A DNA stretch of 64,000 bases from Adiantum capillus-veneris. Taxonomy: Eukaryota > Streptophyta > Polypodiopsida > Polypodiales > Pteridaceae. Below, in pieces: positions 33,024 to 44,563 of the stretch (the stretch's first letter is position 1; the number at the start of each line of letters is the position of its first letter). Location: positions 11,274,412 through 11,338,411 of the forward strand of contig CM043965.1 of the NCBI GenBank assembly GCA_014529385.2, written 5' to 3'. The position numbers were made by a program, and so were the translations under genes. The notes below the pieces were generated by a model, which was not told where the DNA came from, made no database searches, and worked only from the letters and a program-made list of their open reading frames with translations.

Positions 33024-34477
33024 ATGGCATCCTCTTCCACTCCCGGCTATCGATCCATAGAGGACTTTCTCGCCGAGGGCCTCTCTTACGAGGACGCTTG
33101 TGATACTTACTACTCGCAGTCTTCCTCCCACCAGTCACAATCCACCTTCGGCTTTTGATGGTTCCGAGATGCAGTACACGACCCCGACCTCGAGAGGGCA
33201 TACCGCGCCCAGGCAGAGTGGTTATCCTCGCAGTAGAGTCTTCGAGGGCGGTACACACCAGCACAGTTGGCTGCCTATGGGCTCTCACCGCTTGCGACAC
33301 CGGGCGCCGGCACTCCGATCGTGTAGAGTGTGCCTCCCAGTGGGCCTCCCTCCACGTTACCCTCGACTTTCTCGTCACCCGTAGTTCCCTCCACCTTGCA
33401 TTCGCAGCTATCCACGCACGCACCGTCGAGTTATCCGTCGCCTACACCACCCAGCGGTTCAGGCTCGGGCCAGCGCTCTTTTCGTAGTGGTGGCTCACGC
33501 TCTCGTCGAGGTATTGGCTCGTGCTGCTTTGGTTGTGGAGGGGGCACTGCTACAGATTCACCTCCTTTTACACCCCGACCTCCTCGCTCACCCCTTGGAG
33601 CTCCACATGAGAATGAGGGCCGCGATGCACCCGCCCCGGACGCTCGTGGCTACTACTATTATATACATTGTGGGGGGGAGGAGGATCTAGGTTCCTCTTT
33701 GGGGAGGACATTTCGAGGGCACCTTAACCAGCTAATCCACTCGACATACCAAGATTGCTTTAAATCTTTCAAAGATCAGGACCCAGCCGACGTGACGTAC
33801 ATTCACACGACATTGCTCATGCGGTTCCCTAATCCGCAAGTGGAAGAGTTCTCCAGGCAGTGGCTCGAGGAATACATCAAGAATTTCTTGAAAAATAAGA
33901 AGTCCAGTGTACGAAGGGCGGCAAAGCGAATATTTGAATCTGAGGGTCACAACTATCGCCCTGGAAATGTTCACGACGAGGAGTGGGAGAAAGCCCAGGG
34001 CGAGCTGGAGGACGAGAGAGCGACAGGTGCTAGGGCGCACACTCGGCAGGTGGAGGCGAGGGCGCAGCAAACGCCCACGCATTACGGCTCGGACGGAAAA
34101 GTAGCATGGAAAGATAAATTTGTGAGTGTGCGTATTTCATTTGAATTGATTTAATTTGTGGTAATAAGGTTAGGTTTATGATATTTTTTAATTGATATAC
34201 AGCAAAATATTACTATGACCCGTCCAAGCCGAGAGATTCAAAGATACAGAGAGAGCCACTCCGAATATCAGACATGGTGCTGGCTGTATGCAAACAACAA
34301 AATCAATCGCGAAGAATTTGAAAATGCATGTCATACACTACAGCCTGTAAGTGTGAACTTTTTTTAAAAAATCATTGCATGCAGCTTTATGTATCCATTT
34401 GTATTAATTAAAAGTTTTGTTGTTTTTTTCTTTTCCAGAGTCAAGGAGTCCCTCAAGAGGTCCCAGGATCCAAGTAG
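33024..34477 (+). pseudogene. second CACTA gene, TNPA-like candidate
   Basis: One frame from ATG 33024 runs to 34121, with stops at 33156, 33234 and 33324. It continues through two clean GT-AG introns (34122-34202 and 34347-34438), with exons 34203-34346 and 34439-34477 ending in TAG. The N-terminus is Ser/Pro-rich; the middle holds FRGHLNQLIHSTYQDCFKSF and FSRQWLEEYIKNFLKNKKSS; an acidic/Arg segment follows. It diverges from the transposase gene inside the same element, the position of the DNA-binding accessory gene in En/Spm-like elements. The product is not recognised with certainty, and the TNPA role is inferred. Confidence 0.55.
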
Positions 34478-34499
34478 CTCAATCCTCCAATTGTTTTTG

Positions 34500-34815
34500 G
34501 GCCCGCGTGCGCGTCTTCTTTTCGCCACAGTTATATAGCCCCCATGTATCGCCTATTTGGGCAATTTTATAATATCCAATATAATTAAACACTTGATTTT
34601 GGCCCAAAGTCTTCTTTTGGCCACAGTTGTATAGCCTCTATGCATCGCCTATTTGGGCAATTTTGTAATGAACAGTTTTTCCAATATAATTAAACATTTC
34701 GTTCTGGTCCAAAGTTTTGGTGCAATGAAATTGTTGTTTTTGAACAGTTTCTCCAATATAATTAAACATTTGATTTTGGTCCAAAGTTTTGGTGCAATGA
34801 AATTGTTGTTTTTTT
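34500..34815. repeat. short tandem repeats in the 3' flank of the second CACTA gene
   Basis: Two copies of a roughly 110 bp unit (GCCACAGTTNTATAGCC … CGCCTATTTGGGCAATTTT) are followed by two copies of a roughly 75 bp unit (CCAATATAATTAAACATTT … GGTGCAATGAAATTG). No coding potential is seen. Confidence 0.8.
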
Positions 34816-34924
34816 ATTTATTAAATGTATAAGAAAAAAAAGGCAATTGACCATTTGGATGGGTCCTACCAACCAAGGACCATCCAAATGATCATTTGCT
34901 TTTTTTTAAAAAATACTCCCGGTT

Positions 34925-35038
34925 GCGGTAATCGTCGCGGTAATACTGGAGGTAAAAAGTGCGGAAATACACGCGAAAATTTAGCCGGGCCAATTACCGC
35001 GAGATTTGCTGAAGGACCATTACCGCGAGCATTACCGC
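34925..35038. repeat. right subterminal motif cluster (GCGGTAAT/ATTACCGC)
   Basis: GCGGTAAT lies at 34925 and 34937, and its complement ATTACCGC at 34993, 35019 and 35031. Unlike the left cluster, it contains both orientations, so this end can fold into a hairpin. Confidence 0.7.
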
Positions 35039-35118
35039 TCCCGAGCTTTTTTGCCTTAAACTTTTCCTTTGTTTTTCTGCGTCTATCTGAGCAATAATGT
35101 GCTCCAAATGTCATAGTG

Positions 35119-35776
<658 letters not shown>

Positions 35777-35840
35777 TATTTATTACCAGCTACTCTCTTG
35801 GGATGGTTTCCTACGACGTTAAAATTCTCTTCTGTTCGTG

Positions 35841-35844
<4 letters not shown>

Positions 35845-35907
<63 letters not shown>

Positions 35908-35927
35908 TCACACACACACACACACAT
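35845..35927. repeat. (TC)n/(AC)n microsatellite
   Basis: A second compound run of TC then AC, about 70 bp after the first. The pair looks like a partial duplication (both are followed by ATTTATTATTACC or a close variant). Confidence 0.95.
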
Positions 35928-35987
35928 ATTTATTATTACCTACTCTCAAATAGCTATGTGTGATGAAGAGGATATGAGAGACTGTCC

Positions 35988-36407
35988 CACTTATAGGGTA
36001 AAGGGGCCAACTTAAGGCCATCTAAGAGGAAACACACGCTCTTGAAAGCACGCTAAACAGAATCGAGTGCTTAGATGCTCAAAATGAAGATCGAGATCGT
36101 CTCTACCAGCAGCAAAAATCTCGAATCAAGTTGCATTTATACAGGCGAAGAACGCCCGCACAATATTTTTTATGTGTATAAAAAATGGGTGTAAATAGGA
36201 AACCAGAATGGGGGGGCTTTTAGAGCCATTGTGCCAACAAGGTTTGAACCCAAGATCTAATGGCCACGATTGCAAGTTGGCTACATTGTCCACCCCAACT
36301 CTCACCCATTTGTATCTCACAATGGATCCGAAAGTGCACAAAAAAACTGACCCCGGCAGTCCTCCTAAAGGGGGGTGGTTTTTTATTGGCCCCTTTACCC
36401 TATAGTG
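35988..36407. mobile_element. 420 bp MITE-like element with 22 bp terminal inverted repeats
   Basis: The left end CACTTATAGGGTAAAGGGGC and the right end (complement CACTATAGGGTAAAGGGGCC) match apart from one inserted base and one following mismatch. The interior lacks ORFs with similarity. It begins with CACT/CACTA, so it may be a non-autonomous CACTA relative, but no clear 3 bp target duplication is seen. Confidence 0.6.
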
Positions 36408-37094
36408 AGATTGAGACGGTTTTTTATGTGTAATGGCATCAAAGCTAATTTCATAATCAAGACACCACCCCCCCCCCCCCCCCCCCTCTTTTTTTTCCAA
36501 GTTTCATTTTATAGACCCATAAAAAGATCTTTACCCTTGACCTTTTACGAACCAAATACTTCACTCTCTTTGAAAATTCTGTCACCCAAACCTGACTCCA
36601 AGGCATGTCGCTAACCCATATTCCAATCCATTTCAGCATCCCTAGCGGTCCTCGAATTTTTTTTTTTTCCAAAAACTTGGCAAACCTACATATGTGAAAC
36701 AACAGAGGTAAATTGACAAAATTTGAAGGTGCACCAAATTACACTAATTTTTTCAAAATTTTGTGGGTTTTTTCACCTTCAAATATAAAATATAGAGGTA
36801 AATTTTAAAATTTTTAGGTGGGATTACAGTAAACCTAGGTTCTTTTCGAGCACTAATCTGATTCCCTAGTATCTGTCACTTTAGAAGTTTGAGAAACTGA
36901 TTAACTTTCAATCAACTTACACCTCGATCAAGTTGTTGGAAAGACCCCCTCTAAATGCAACATTTTTGAGCCCTAAAAAGACCTTCACTAAGTTTTTCCT
37001 CTAAACTGGAGCTCCCCCAAGCTTATATAAAACCTACACAAACAGGTTGTATCATGCCCAGAATGCTATTAATTCCCACATTATGACTTACCTC
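36408..37094. other. intergenic DNA with a C19 tract
   Basis: No gene is seen. It holds a homopolymer of 19 C (36468-36486) and AT-rich sequence. It is the 3' flank of the intact amidohydrolase gene. Confidence 0.6.
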
Positions 37095-37249
37095 AACACC
37101 ATGAGCTTCTATGGGGGAGGCACCCCATACCTAGTAGGGTACGATTGAGGTTAGGGGGCGGCCGGCCCGGTGGGGGGGGCGGGGTCCCCTTGCCCCCAAT
37201 TGTACCTAGCTAGGTATGCGGTGCCTCCCGAACAGAAGCTCATGATGCT
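37095..37249. repeat. hairpin repeat copy A (3' flank of the gene)
   Basis: Arms AACACCATGAGCTTCT … and AGAAGCTCATGATGCT enclose GCATACCTAGCTAGGTACGA-type sequence and a GC-rich centre. A further 70 bp (CATTGTATGAAAAACAC … CTTCTTGTG) is shared with copies C, D and E. On the minus strand the unit ends GAG|GTAAGT. Confidence 0.85.
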
Positions 37250-37506
37250 ATGCATTGTATGAAAAACACTAAAGAAAAACTCCCTTTTCCTACATGAGAA
37301 AATTTCTAAATCTTCTTGTGTTTTTCATGTGGAAGTACCAAACACTCCACTACACTTCAACTATTACAGAAGAGCATATATTAGCAACAAGTTTGAGACA
37401 ATGTGCCCACACACACACCAAGTAGATACAATAATTATTGGGAGAGAAGGACATGCTTATCTCGGGTGGCACTGCTTATTACGACAGTACTAATTACTAG
37501 GTTTTC

Positions 37507-40288
37507 TTAGAATGGCTGGTTGGCAATGTATTCAATGGCAGTGGCAGTCAAGATGGCTGCACCCACAGGAAGCACATCCTCATCCAACACAAACTTGGGA
37601 TTATGGACGGGGTAGACAGTGTCCTCATTTGGAAAAGAAGCGGCACATCCCACAAAACCAAAGGCACCGGGTATCTTCTTCAAATAGTAGGAGAAATCCT
37701 CAGATGCAGTTGCTGATGATGGTAGCTCAATGAGTTTGCTCTCATCTCCAAGTACCTTCAATGCCACTGCTCGTACAAACTCATACGCTTCACTACTATT
37801 CACAACCGGTGGGTAATTGTGCTTTGGATTAAACTCAGACGTAGCTGTGCATCGGTGCACCACTGCTTGGTCTTCGATCACCTGACATATATACCACAAT
37901 AAGTTTTGGACTTACCTCAACATCACGAGCTTCTGTGAGGGAGGCATTGCATACCTAGCTAGGCACGATTGGGGGCAAGGGACCGCCGGCCCGGTGGAAG
38001 GGCCGGTGGTCCCCTGCCCACCTAAAATATACCACAAGAAGTTTTGGACTTACCTCAACATCATGAGCTTTTGCGAGGGAGGCACCGCATACCTAGCTAG
38101 GTACGATTGGGGGAAGGCGACCGCCGGCCCCGTGAGGGGGCCGGCTCACGGGGCCGGCGGTCCCTTGCCCCCAATCGTACCTAGCTAGGTATGAGGTGCC
38201 TCTCGAGCAGAAGCTCATGATGTTATGCATTGTATGAAAAACACTAAAAACGACTCTGTTTTCCTACATGAGAAAATTTCTAAATCTTCTTATACAACAT
38301 TTTTGGTATTAGATGAAAGTACTAGACCATTATTATTGAGAAGCATGCTAACTAGAAATGCTTGTAATGGTTTGATTTGAAAGAGAAACTCACTTGTAAG
38401 ATTCTGTTCTTCCTCTCCTCGACCTTGGCTTCATCTGATCCATCGACATAACGAAATGTACCACCCATTTCAACAAAGTCGGGGATAATATTGCCGGCAG
38501 TGCCTCCGTTAACGTAACCAACAGTGATAACCTAGATAGTGTCATCGTGCATAATTATATCAGTTGTATCATGTCTCTTTATATAGACAAGAAGTTTTGG
38601 ACAAATTCCCACAATAATCCCCACATTGTGGATTACCTCAACATCATGCATGAACTTCTGAGAGGGAGGCACCGCATACCTAGCTAGGTACGATTGGGGG
38701 CAGGGGACCACCGGCCTGGTGGGTGGGGGGGTGGGCGGCGGTCCCCTGCCCCCAATCGTACCTAGCTAGGTATGCAATGGCTCTCGAGCAGAAGTTCATG
38801 ATGTTATGCATTGTATGAAAAACACTCCGTTTGATTGCATGAGAAAATTTCTAAATCTTCTTGTGATAACAGAGATTGTTTAAACAGTATCTTTGAAATA
38901 TACCTGACTATCATTTGGGTCAGTTTCTCGGGAGACAATAGGTTGCAAGGAGGAAATGATAGAGGCAGAAGCAACTATGGGATCAATCGCTCCTTGAGGG
39001 ACACCGCCATGCCCCCCCACCCCATTAATTCTAGCATCAAACCGTGTAGAACCTGCCATCAATGTACCAACTCTTGAGGCCCACATGCCAACCGGCAATC
39101 CATCTGTCACATGCAATCCAAAGATGGCCTGAGATTCCTTCAATGCTCCATCAGCCACCATCTCGCTAGCACCCGCATTTTTCTCCTCTGATGGTTGGAA
39201 GAGTAAGAACACTGTTCCCTATATGTACATCATGGCTCAAGAAAATTAATTAAAATGATCAGCATCCACTATTTGTTAAATTTGCACCACGACGTCTGTC
39301 TACAGGATTATTGGAGGTATGTTTTCATAAGAGAAAAGTTTGAAGTACATTACCTCGAACTCTTTGTTTCGATAGCGTTGCTGGAGGAGCTTGGCTGCAC
39401 CTAGAAGCATGCTTGTATGAGCATCATGTCCACACGCATGCATAACTCCGTCCACTTTGCTCTTATGCTCCCATTCATAGAGCTCCTATGCAATGAAATC
39501 TGCCATTATGTTTCTAGTTTTCCAAAATGAAAATGGGTATTGCCAAAATTTTACTTCTGGGTTACAACATCATCATAAGCCAGCTACCTCTCATAGTTCT
39601 TGCAACTTACCTCAACATCATGAGCTTTGGCGAGGGAGGCACCGCATACCTAGCTAGGTACGATTGGGGACAGGGGACCGCCGGCCTTCAATCGTACCTA
39701 GCTAGGTATCCGTCGATGCCTCTCGAGCAGAAGCTCACGATGTTATGCATTGTATGAAAAACACTGAAAAAGACTCCATTTTCCTACATGAGAAAATTTC
39801 TAAATCTTCTTGTGCTATAATCACATGGAATTTGCATGTCTAGAAACTATATATCGTATCCAACACCTCACCTGCAATGGTAATGCATCCATATCTGCTC
39901 TCAAAGCAACAAAGGGGGCGCTCCCGCTACCAATGCGGCCAACAACTCCTGTTGTTGCATACGTTTTGTCATCGTAGAAGTACACATCTAGCTCCTTCAA
40001 GGTGGCTTTCACTAGCTTGCTTGTCTCGTAACAGTCAAACGTTAGCTCAGGATTCTTGTGTATCTGGTTCCTAATGTTGATCATCCATTCCTTGATGCCT
40101 TCTGCTGCAGCTAATCTCTTGCTCTTCTCCACTGCCACCTATTAATTCATGATTGGAAAGAAATCCTAGGGGCTTACTGCCAAGACTAGAAGAATTTTGT
40201 TCATTAACTTGGGATATAATACCTTTTCCTTTTCCTTGATGGACTTGAGAAGGCCAGGGTTTAGAAGGCTACCAATACCAAGGGCCAT
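37507..40288 (-). CDS. IAA-amino acid amidohydrolase, ILR1/ILL type (M20D)
   Basis: Six exons give 430 residues: 40288-40223, 40138-39872, 39485-39354, 39218-38904, 38531-38394 and 37881-37507. All are phase 0 with GT-AG introns. The family hydrolyses amide conjugates of indole-3-acetic acid (or jasmonate), releasing free hormone. The metal ligands are visible: Cys129 and His131 in HACGHD, Glu166/167 in [11 protein letters not shown], His191 in IFGLHV and His399 in [14 protein letters not shown]. The dimerisation-domain motif [18 protein letters not shown] and ASEDFSYY are also present. There is no signal peptide at the start ([16 protein letters not shown]) and no KDEL/HDEL at the end (YIANQPF), unlike many ER-located homologues, so a cytosolic or plastid site is possible. 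Substrate specificity cannot be read from the sequence. It is the only clean reading in the window. Confidence 0.93.
37919..38020. repeat. hairpin repeat copy B, truncated (intron 5)
   Basis: It starts like copy C after the same 25 bp flank (AGTTTTGGACTTACCTC), but the second arm stops after the GC-rich centre (GGCCGGTGGTCCCCTGCCC). B and C are thus a tandem pair, with B lacking most of its right arm. Confidence 0.8.
38057..38224. repeat. hairpin repeat copy C (intron 5)
   Basis: This is the best-paired copy. AACATCATGAGCTT … GCACCGCATACCTAGCTAGG and CGGCCCCGTGAG pair with the complementary right arm, ending AGCTCATGATGTT. Each arm is about 80 bp with few mismatches and almost no loop. The minus-strand boundary reads GAG|GTAAGT. 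Confidence 0.9.
38640..38805. repeat. hairpin repeat copy D (intron 4)
   Basis: Same arms with a G-rich, less paired centre (GGTGGGTGGGGGGGTGGG). The boundary on the minus strand reads GAG|GTAATC. The shared 65-70 bp flank follows at 38806-38870. Confidence 0.88.
39614..39744. repeat. hairpin repeat copy E (intron 2)
   Basis: A shorter copy in which the GC-rich centre is deleted (CGCCGGCCTTCAATCGTACC), leaving arms of about 60 bp. The minus-strand boundary reads GAG|GTAAGT, and the shared flank follows to about 39817. Confidence 0.88.
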
Positions 40289-40362
40289 GACTCCTCTTTT
40301 CAGCTTTCCTGAGAGTTAGCATTCTACAATAAGCCTCTCTCTCTCTCTCTCTCTTTCTCTCT
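40289..40362 (-). promoter_or_regulatory. 5' untranslated/promoter-proximal CT(GA) tract of the amidohydrolase gene
   Basis: A CT run (40333-40362, GA on the coding strand) starts about 45 bp upstream of the ATG. The same arrangement, much expanded, is found before the pseudogene copy, so it predates the duplication. GA-rich 5' leaders are common in plant genes; a regulatory role is not shown. Confidence 0.5.
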
Positions 40363-40925
40363 TTAAAAGATTTGCATTTGGATATGTATTTAATAATTTT
40401 GAAAAATCACCAAAATACCCTCAATATTTTGTCATAAATTTCCAAAATGCCATTCAAATTTTCCAAAATTCCCAAAATACTCTTGGTTTTGAGATTGAAT
40501 TTCTCCAAAGATTAAAAAATTTGTAGCTTTTCATAAGTAAATTGATTGTCTATTAATACAAGATCCTAAAATTAGAATTTGAGCTAGTTATGTAGGCTTT
40601 GGAAATGAATTGCTATAGTAATTTGTGACAAATTACATGTTAAGCACTAAAAAATGGATCTCAATTGTAAAAAAGAAATAAAGATTAGAAATCGTTGAAC
40701 AATCCGATCAAAGGTATTCTTTCCTAATAATTATATACATAAATATATTGATGTAATTTTTAGCTAGAAACATTTCTAGATACCTCATACATATATAGTA
40801 GTATTGAAAGGAAGACTTTTTGAAAAAAGGTTTGATATATTAAAAATAACTTATAAAAATCTTTAAATTCAAGAAAAAATATCGTTATAAAAACCTTATT
40901 ACCTACTTGTAAATAGGTTTGTAGG

Positions 40926-40971
<46 letters not shown>

Positions 40972-42192
40972 GGGGAAACAGTATGGTTTCACTATCCTAC
41001 CTTGCATAGAGGAAGATAAAGGAAGGTATGGTTTCACTATCCTACCTTACATATATAGAGGAAGATTAAGGGAGCTATAAGTGTCTTATTAGAAATAAAA
41101 AGAGAGAGAGAAGTGAGAACCATTAAATGCATGTCCATTTCAAATACAAAACTAACACTAGTGTTGATGAAAAACTGACCTTTACAGTGTAGTTTTGTGT
41201 AGTTTTCATCTGACACTAGAAATTCCAAAAACCTTGCTACATTTTAAGCTCATCTTGGGAAATCCGATGAAATTTTACACATTTTAATCTACAGATTGAC
41301 AAATTCTGCATTATTTTGGCAAAAACATTGATAGATTTTTAACCGTGTCCTTTTATCACTAGTTGGGAAAATAAATTTTTAGTGAACACTGGCTATAACT
41401 TGCTTTGCTAAAAATACATGGCTAAGGAATATATGCATGTGAAAGTAACTCACATTTACTTTTAGTTCTAAATTTACATGGCTAAAGCATACATGTATGC
41501 TAAAGTCTAAGACTGGTTTCAGATGAGCCAATGGAAGGACAACCCTCATCCTCCCTCGTCTCGAAAAAAAAAACTACTGCCTACTTTTTAGGAGATATTG
41601 TGGGTTGCAAAGATTGAACCTGCATTGTGGGGGTGAGAAGCAATTTCCCTTCCACCATGTTAATGTTGATTGATTGCAATCAGCTGCATCTACCTTTTTC
41701 AGTTTGATGCCAATGACTCTTGTGAACAAGAGGCTTGGAGGCGGGCATTACAAAGGTAGGCTTTCATCCGAAACGTCTGAACCCAGTCTAGCTTGCATTT
41801 CTAAAAAGCATATAATGTTCACAATCATAGAATGATTGATTGAGAACCGAGTCACCCTATGACTAAATGTTTTAGGGTAAGGGAGCGAGTTAAGAGACGA
41901 AAAAATTTGACCCCAAGTTAAACACATATCCACCCCCAATTTAGAGGCAAGAAGTTTAGAATATTCCTAGAATCTTGCTTATGTGTCATGTTGTGATTTG
42001 CTGAAAAGTGTACCATTATTGGGCTTTGAGTGTCTCTAATGTTTCAAAAAGCCTCGAAAGCTAAATTTATTCAAATGGAGCATTCAAACAAAATCTAAAA
42101 AATATTGATTTTGGTATCATTCAATTCGTCTTTTCATGAGGAGTCTCATGCAAGGCATAAATATTAAAAATGATGAGATTTGCAAAATCTCT
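40363..42192. other. AT-rich intergenic DNA, no gene seen
   Basis: It contains a (CT)20 microsatellite (40929-40969) and a short direct duplication near 40975-41055 (GTATGGTTTCACTATCCTACC twice). No ORF with similarity is present. Confidence 0.6.
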
Positions 42193-42228
42193 CCCCCCCC
42201 CCCCCCCCCCCCAAAAAAAAAAAAAAAA
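42193..42228. repeat. C20 then A16 homopolymers
   Basis: An unbroken run of 20 C followed by 16 A; such runs are prone to length error in sequencing. Confidence 0.95.
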
Positions 42229-43908
42229 CACGTTTCTACAAAACGCCTCTAAACTGGCTCCCTTACCTTAGTGGCATCAAGCATTAAAAGGTATGTTGAG
42301 ATGGTCTCACACTAAAGCTCAAAACAAAATAAACAAGTGAAAGGGTCACTCTGGCTTTCTAAAACAATAAAAAAGTGATAAAATCATTAAATTGAGATTA
42401 GCTAGAATTATAAAGATGAAACATTGTTCGGGAATGTCTCTTTTATTAAGTGACTAAGTTTCCTCCTCGCAAAGAAGCAAACCAAACATACTAGCCAAAT
42501 TTTTGAAATTTGTAAGATTTTTGAATTAATTTTTCACATATTTCACAAATTTTTCTTCCCTTTATCAAGATTTTTGCATATGTACATATATGTGTGTGTA
42601 TAATTTACTAGAATTATATAATTTATTAGAATTATACAAGGTGAAACTTCACTTTAACATTCTAAAAGAATAGAAAACAAGACAAGTCAAGCCATGTGAG
42701 AATGTGAAATGAAGGTGAACTAAAATTATCCATTTGAAATAACATTCAAGGTAAGCATTGTCCGCGAAAAGTGTGTCTCAACTTAGCCTTAAGCCCGTTC
42801 AAAAACCAAATGAGTCGGTTGAAGGGAGGAGGAGAAGGACAAATCCCCTTAGAAAACTTAATAAAGTAGAGTTAAATTGCAAAAATATCGATTATTTTAC
42901 AAAATTTCCTGTTTGGATCCATCCTAAAATTTCCCGTTTGGATCCATCCTAAAGGGATGTTTATGAAATTGATTTTTTCGAACACTGAAGGTAAGTCTCA
43001 ATCATCACCGAAAACATTGAATATATGCCTAACTCAACTCTCCTCTAGAGTCCAAGGCAAAGCCAAAAAGGTAAACTTACCATTTATGTTAAAAAAGTGA
43101 TCATGCACGATCAGGGAACAGAGTAAAAAGAATTTTTATTGGTTAGTCTTTTATCAGGGCTCTTAACACAAAGAAATCCCTAATTTCATTAAAGTTGAAG
43201 GGTGACCACTTTTTAACAACATCATATAAAAGTCTCAAATTTCACTCACACACAGTGAGACCTGACTCTTAGCCATCTAACCTGTCATAAATCACAAGAG
43301 AGACTCTCTCTCTTTTTCATGGCGCTTATGAACAAGGATAAAGATGTGGCCTGATGACTAAACAACACAACACATTCAATGTGGGGTGGTGAGGGGATCC
43401 ATGCAAGTGCATGCACAAAAGCCAAGGAAATCGCAGTCGAGATGTCACACTACAAATTAAACCCCCTAAACTCAGGTAGCGTATGCTCACTGACAATAAA
43501 GGGTCATAAAACGGATGGAGGTACATTATGTACGTACGGTGTGAGTTTATTAGCACATGTGACTAGGCCATGAGGTTGTGGGTTCAAAAGTGGGTGTTAG
43601 AGCCATAATTTTTTGTGTTGCCTTGATTCTTGTTTGCCTCGATTTTCACACTGCGTGGGTTTAGTCCACCTCGAGATCCCACCTTGGACTTTCAAGCTGT
43701 CGATCCCCTCATCACCCCTCATTGAATGCTCTGTGTTACTTAGTCTCCAGAGAGATATCCACACGTGTACTTCTCATTCCTCAATAATAAAATAGTATAG
43801 ATGAGGTATCTTTGTGTGAATGAAAACATCGTAGGCCACGAAATTGAGAACAGTGGAAGAGCCAACGCTTTTAAGGCCTTTTTATAGGGAGGCCAAAACG
43901 ACTTAAGC
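42229..43908. other. intergenic DNA, no gene seen
   Basis: Mixed AT-rich sequence. A short direct repeat (TTTCCCGTTTGGATCCATCC and a variant) lies near 42908-42950. Small ORFs show no recognisable content. Confidence 0.55.
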
Positions 43909-44178
43909 TATGGTCACGTGAGGCTTAGTTATGAGTTATTTGAACTGATAACTAAGCCTCATTCTTGGTCACACGCAAAAAAGTACAATAAATGAATAAT
44001 TATGCCTACCCTTTGAACTATGCCAAATTTAGCATAGTTGTGAAGTTGAAGGCATAGTTGGGAGGTTGAATGAATAACTAAGCCTCGAGTGACCATGCAA
44101 GAGGCTTAGACGTTATTCATTTACTGCTCTGTATAGGCATAGTTATCGATAATTGATAATTAAGCCTCGCATGACCAT
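43909..44178. mobile_element. 270 bp MITE with imperfect terminal inverted repeats
   Basis: The left end TATGGTCACGTGAGGCTTAG matches the complement of the right end (TATGGTCATGCGAGGCTTAA) with three mismatches. Inner inverted copies of GAGGCTTAG/CTAAGCCTC (near 43920, 43960, 44080, 44105) allow several hairpins. No ORF is present. Confidence 0.75.
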
Positions 44179-44520
44179 AACCTAAAAGACAAGATGAATA
44201 ATCAAGCAAGAGTTAGTGTACATTGAGAATAGCCGAGGCAGGCACGATTGGTGGCCAAAAGAAGACTCATTGCATTAACATGGAGAGATACAAGTAAGGG
44301 AGGGAGCGGGGAAAAAGATTTAAATCATGGGCAAGAATACTTTAAAAAAAAAAAACAGGTGTTTCAGGTATCATTAACTCTTCTTTCAATATACATCATA
44401 TGAGTATAATCAGAAGAAAGCCATCGCTGTTTACCATCAGCGCCTGAGGTTTAACACGCATACATACACACACATTCTAATCTCTCTCTCTCTCTCTCTC
44501 TCATACATACACACACATTC

Positions 44521-44563
<43 letters not shown>

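Larger units (their letters stand above)
27077..35118 (-). mobile_element. 8.0 kb CACTA (En/Spm-type) DNA transposon
   Basis: It holds a Tnp2-type transposase on the minus strand and a divergent second gene on the plus strand. Both flanks are halves of one amidohydrolase pseudogene. Proposed ends are TACTATG at 27077 and CATAGTG at 35112-35118, that is TACTATG/CACTATG in inverted orientation, so the left CACTA has lost its first C. The flanking triplets TTA and TTG match at two of three bases. Clusters of GCGGTAAT lie about 20-170 bp inside the left end and 80-195 bp inside the right end, as expected of CACTA subterminal repeats. Family assignment is secure; exact ends are moderately so. Confidence 0.75.

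Noticed and set aside
33155-33487. Plus-strand ORFs in the other frames at 33100-33690 and the minus-strand ORF at 32974-33423
   Set aside because: They overlap the spliced second CACTA gene, whose frame is supported by downstream introns that keep phase.
36220-36300. Possible tRNA-derived sequence (AGGTTTGAACCCAAGATC)
   Set aside because: It resembles a T-arm consensus, but no cloverleaf could be built around it.
37512-37733. Plus-strand ORF over the amidohydrolase last exon
   Set aside because: It is a shadow; the minus strand carries the conserved enzyme motifs and splice sites.
39877-40074. Plus-strand ORF over amidohydrolase exon 2
   Set aside because: It is an antisense shadow of the conserved exon.
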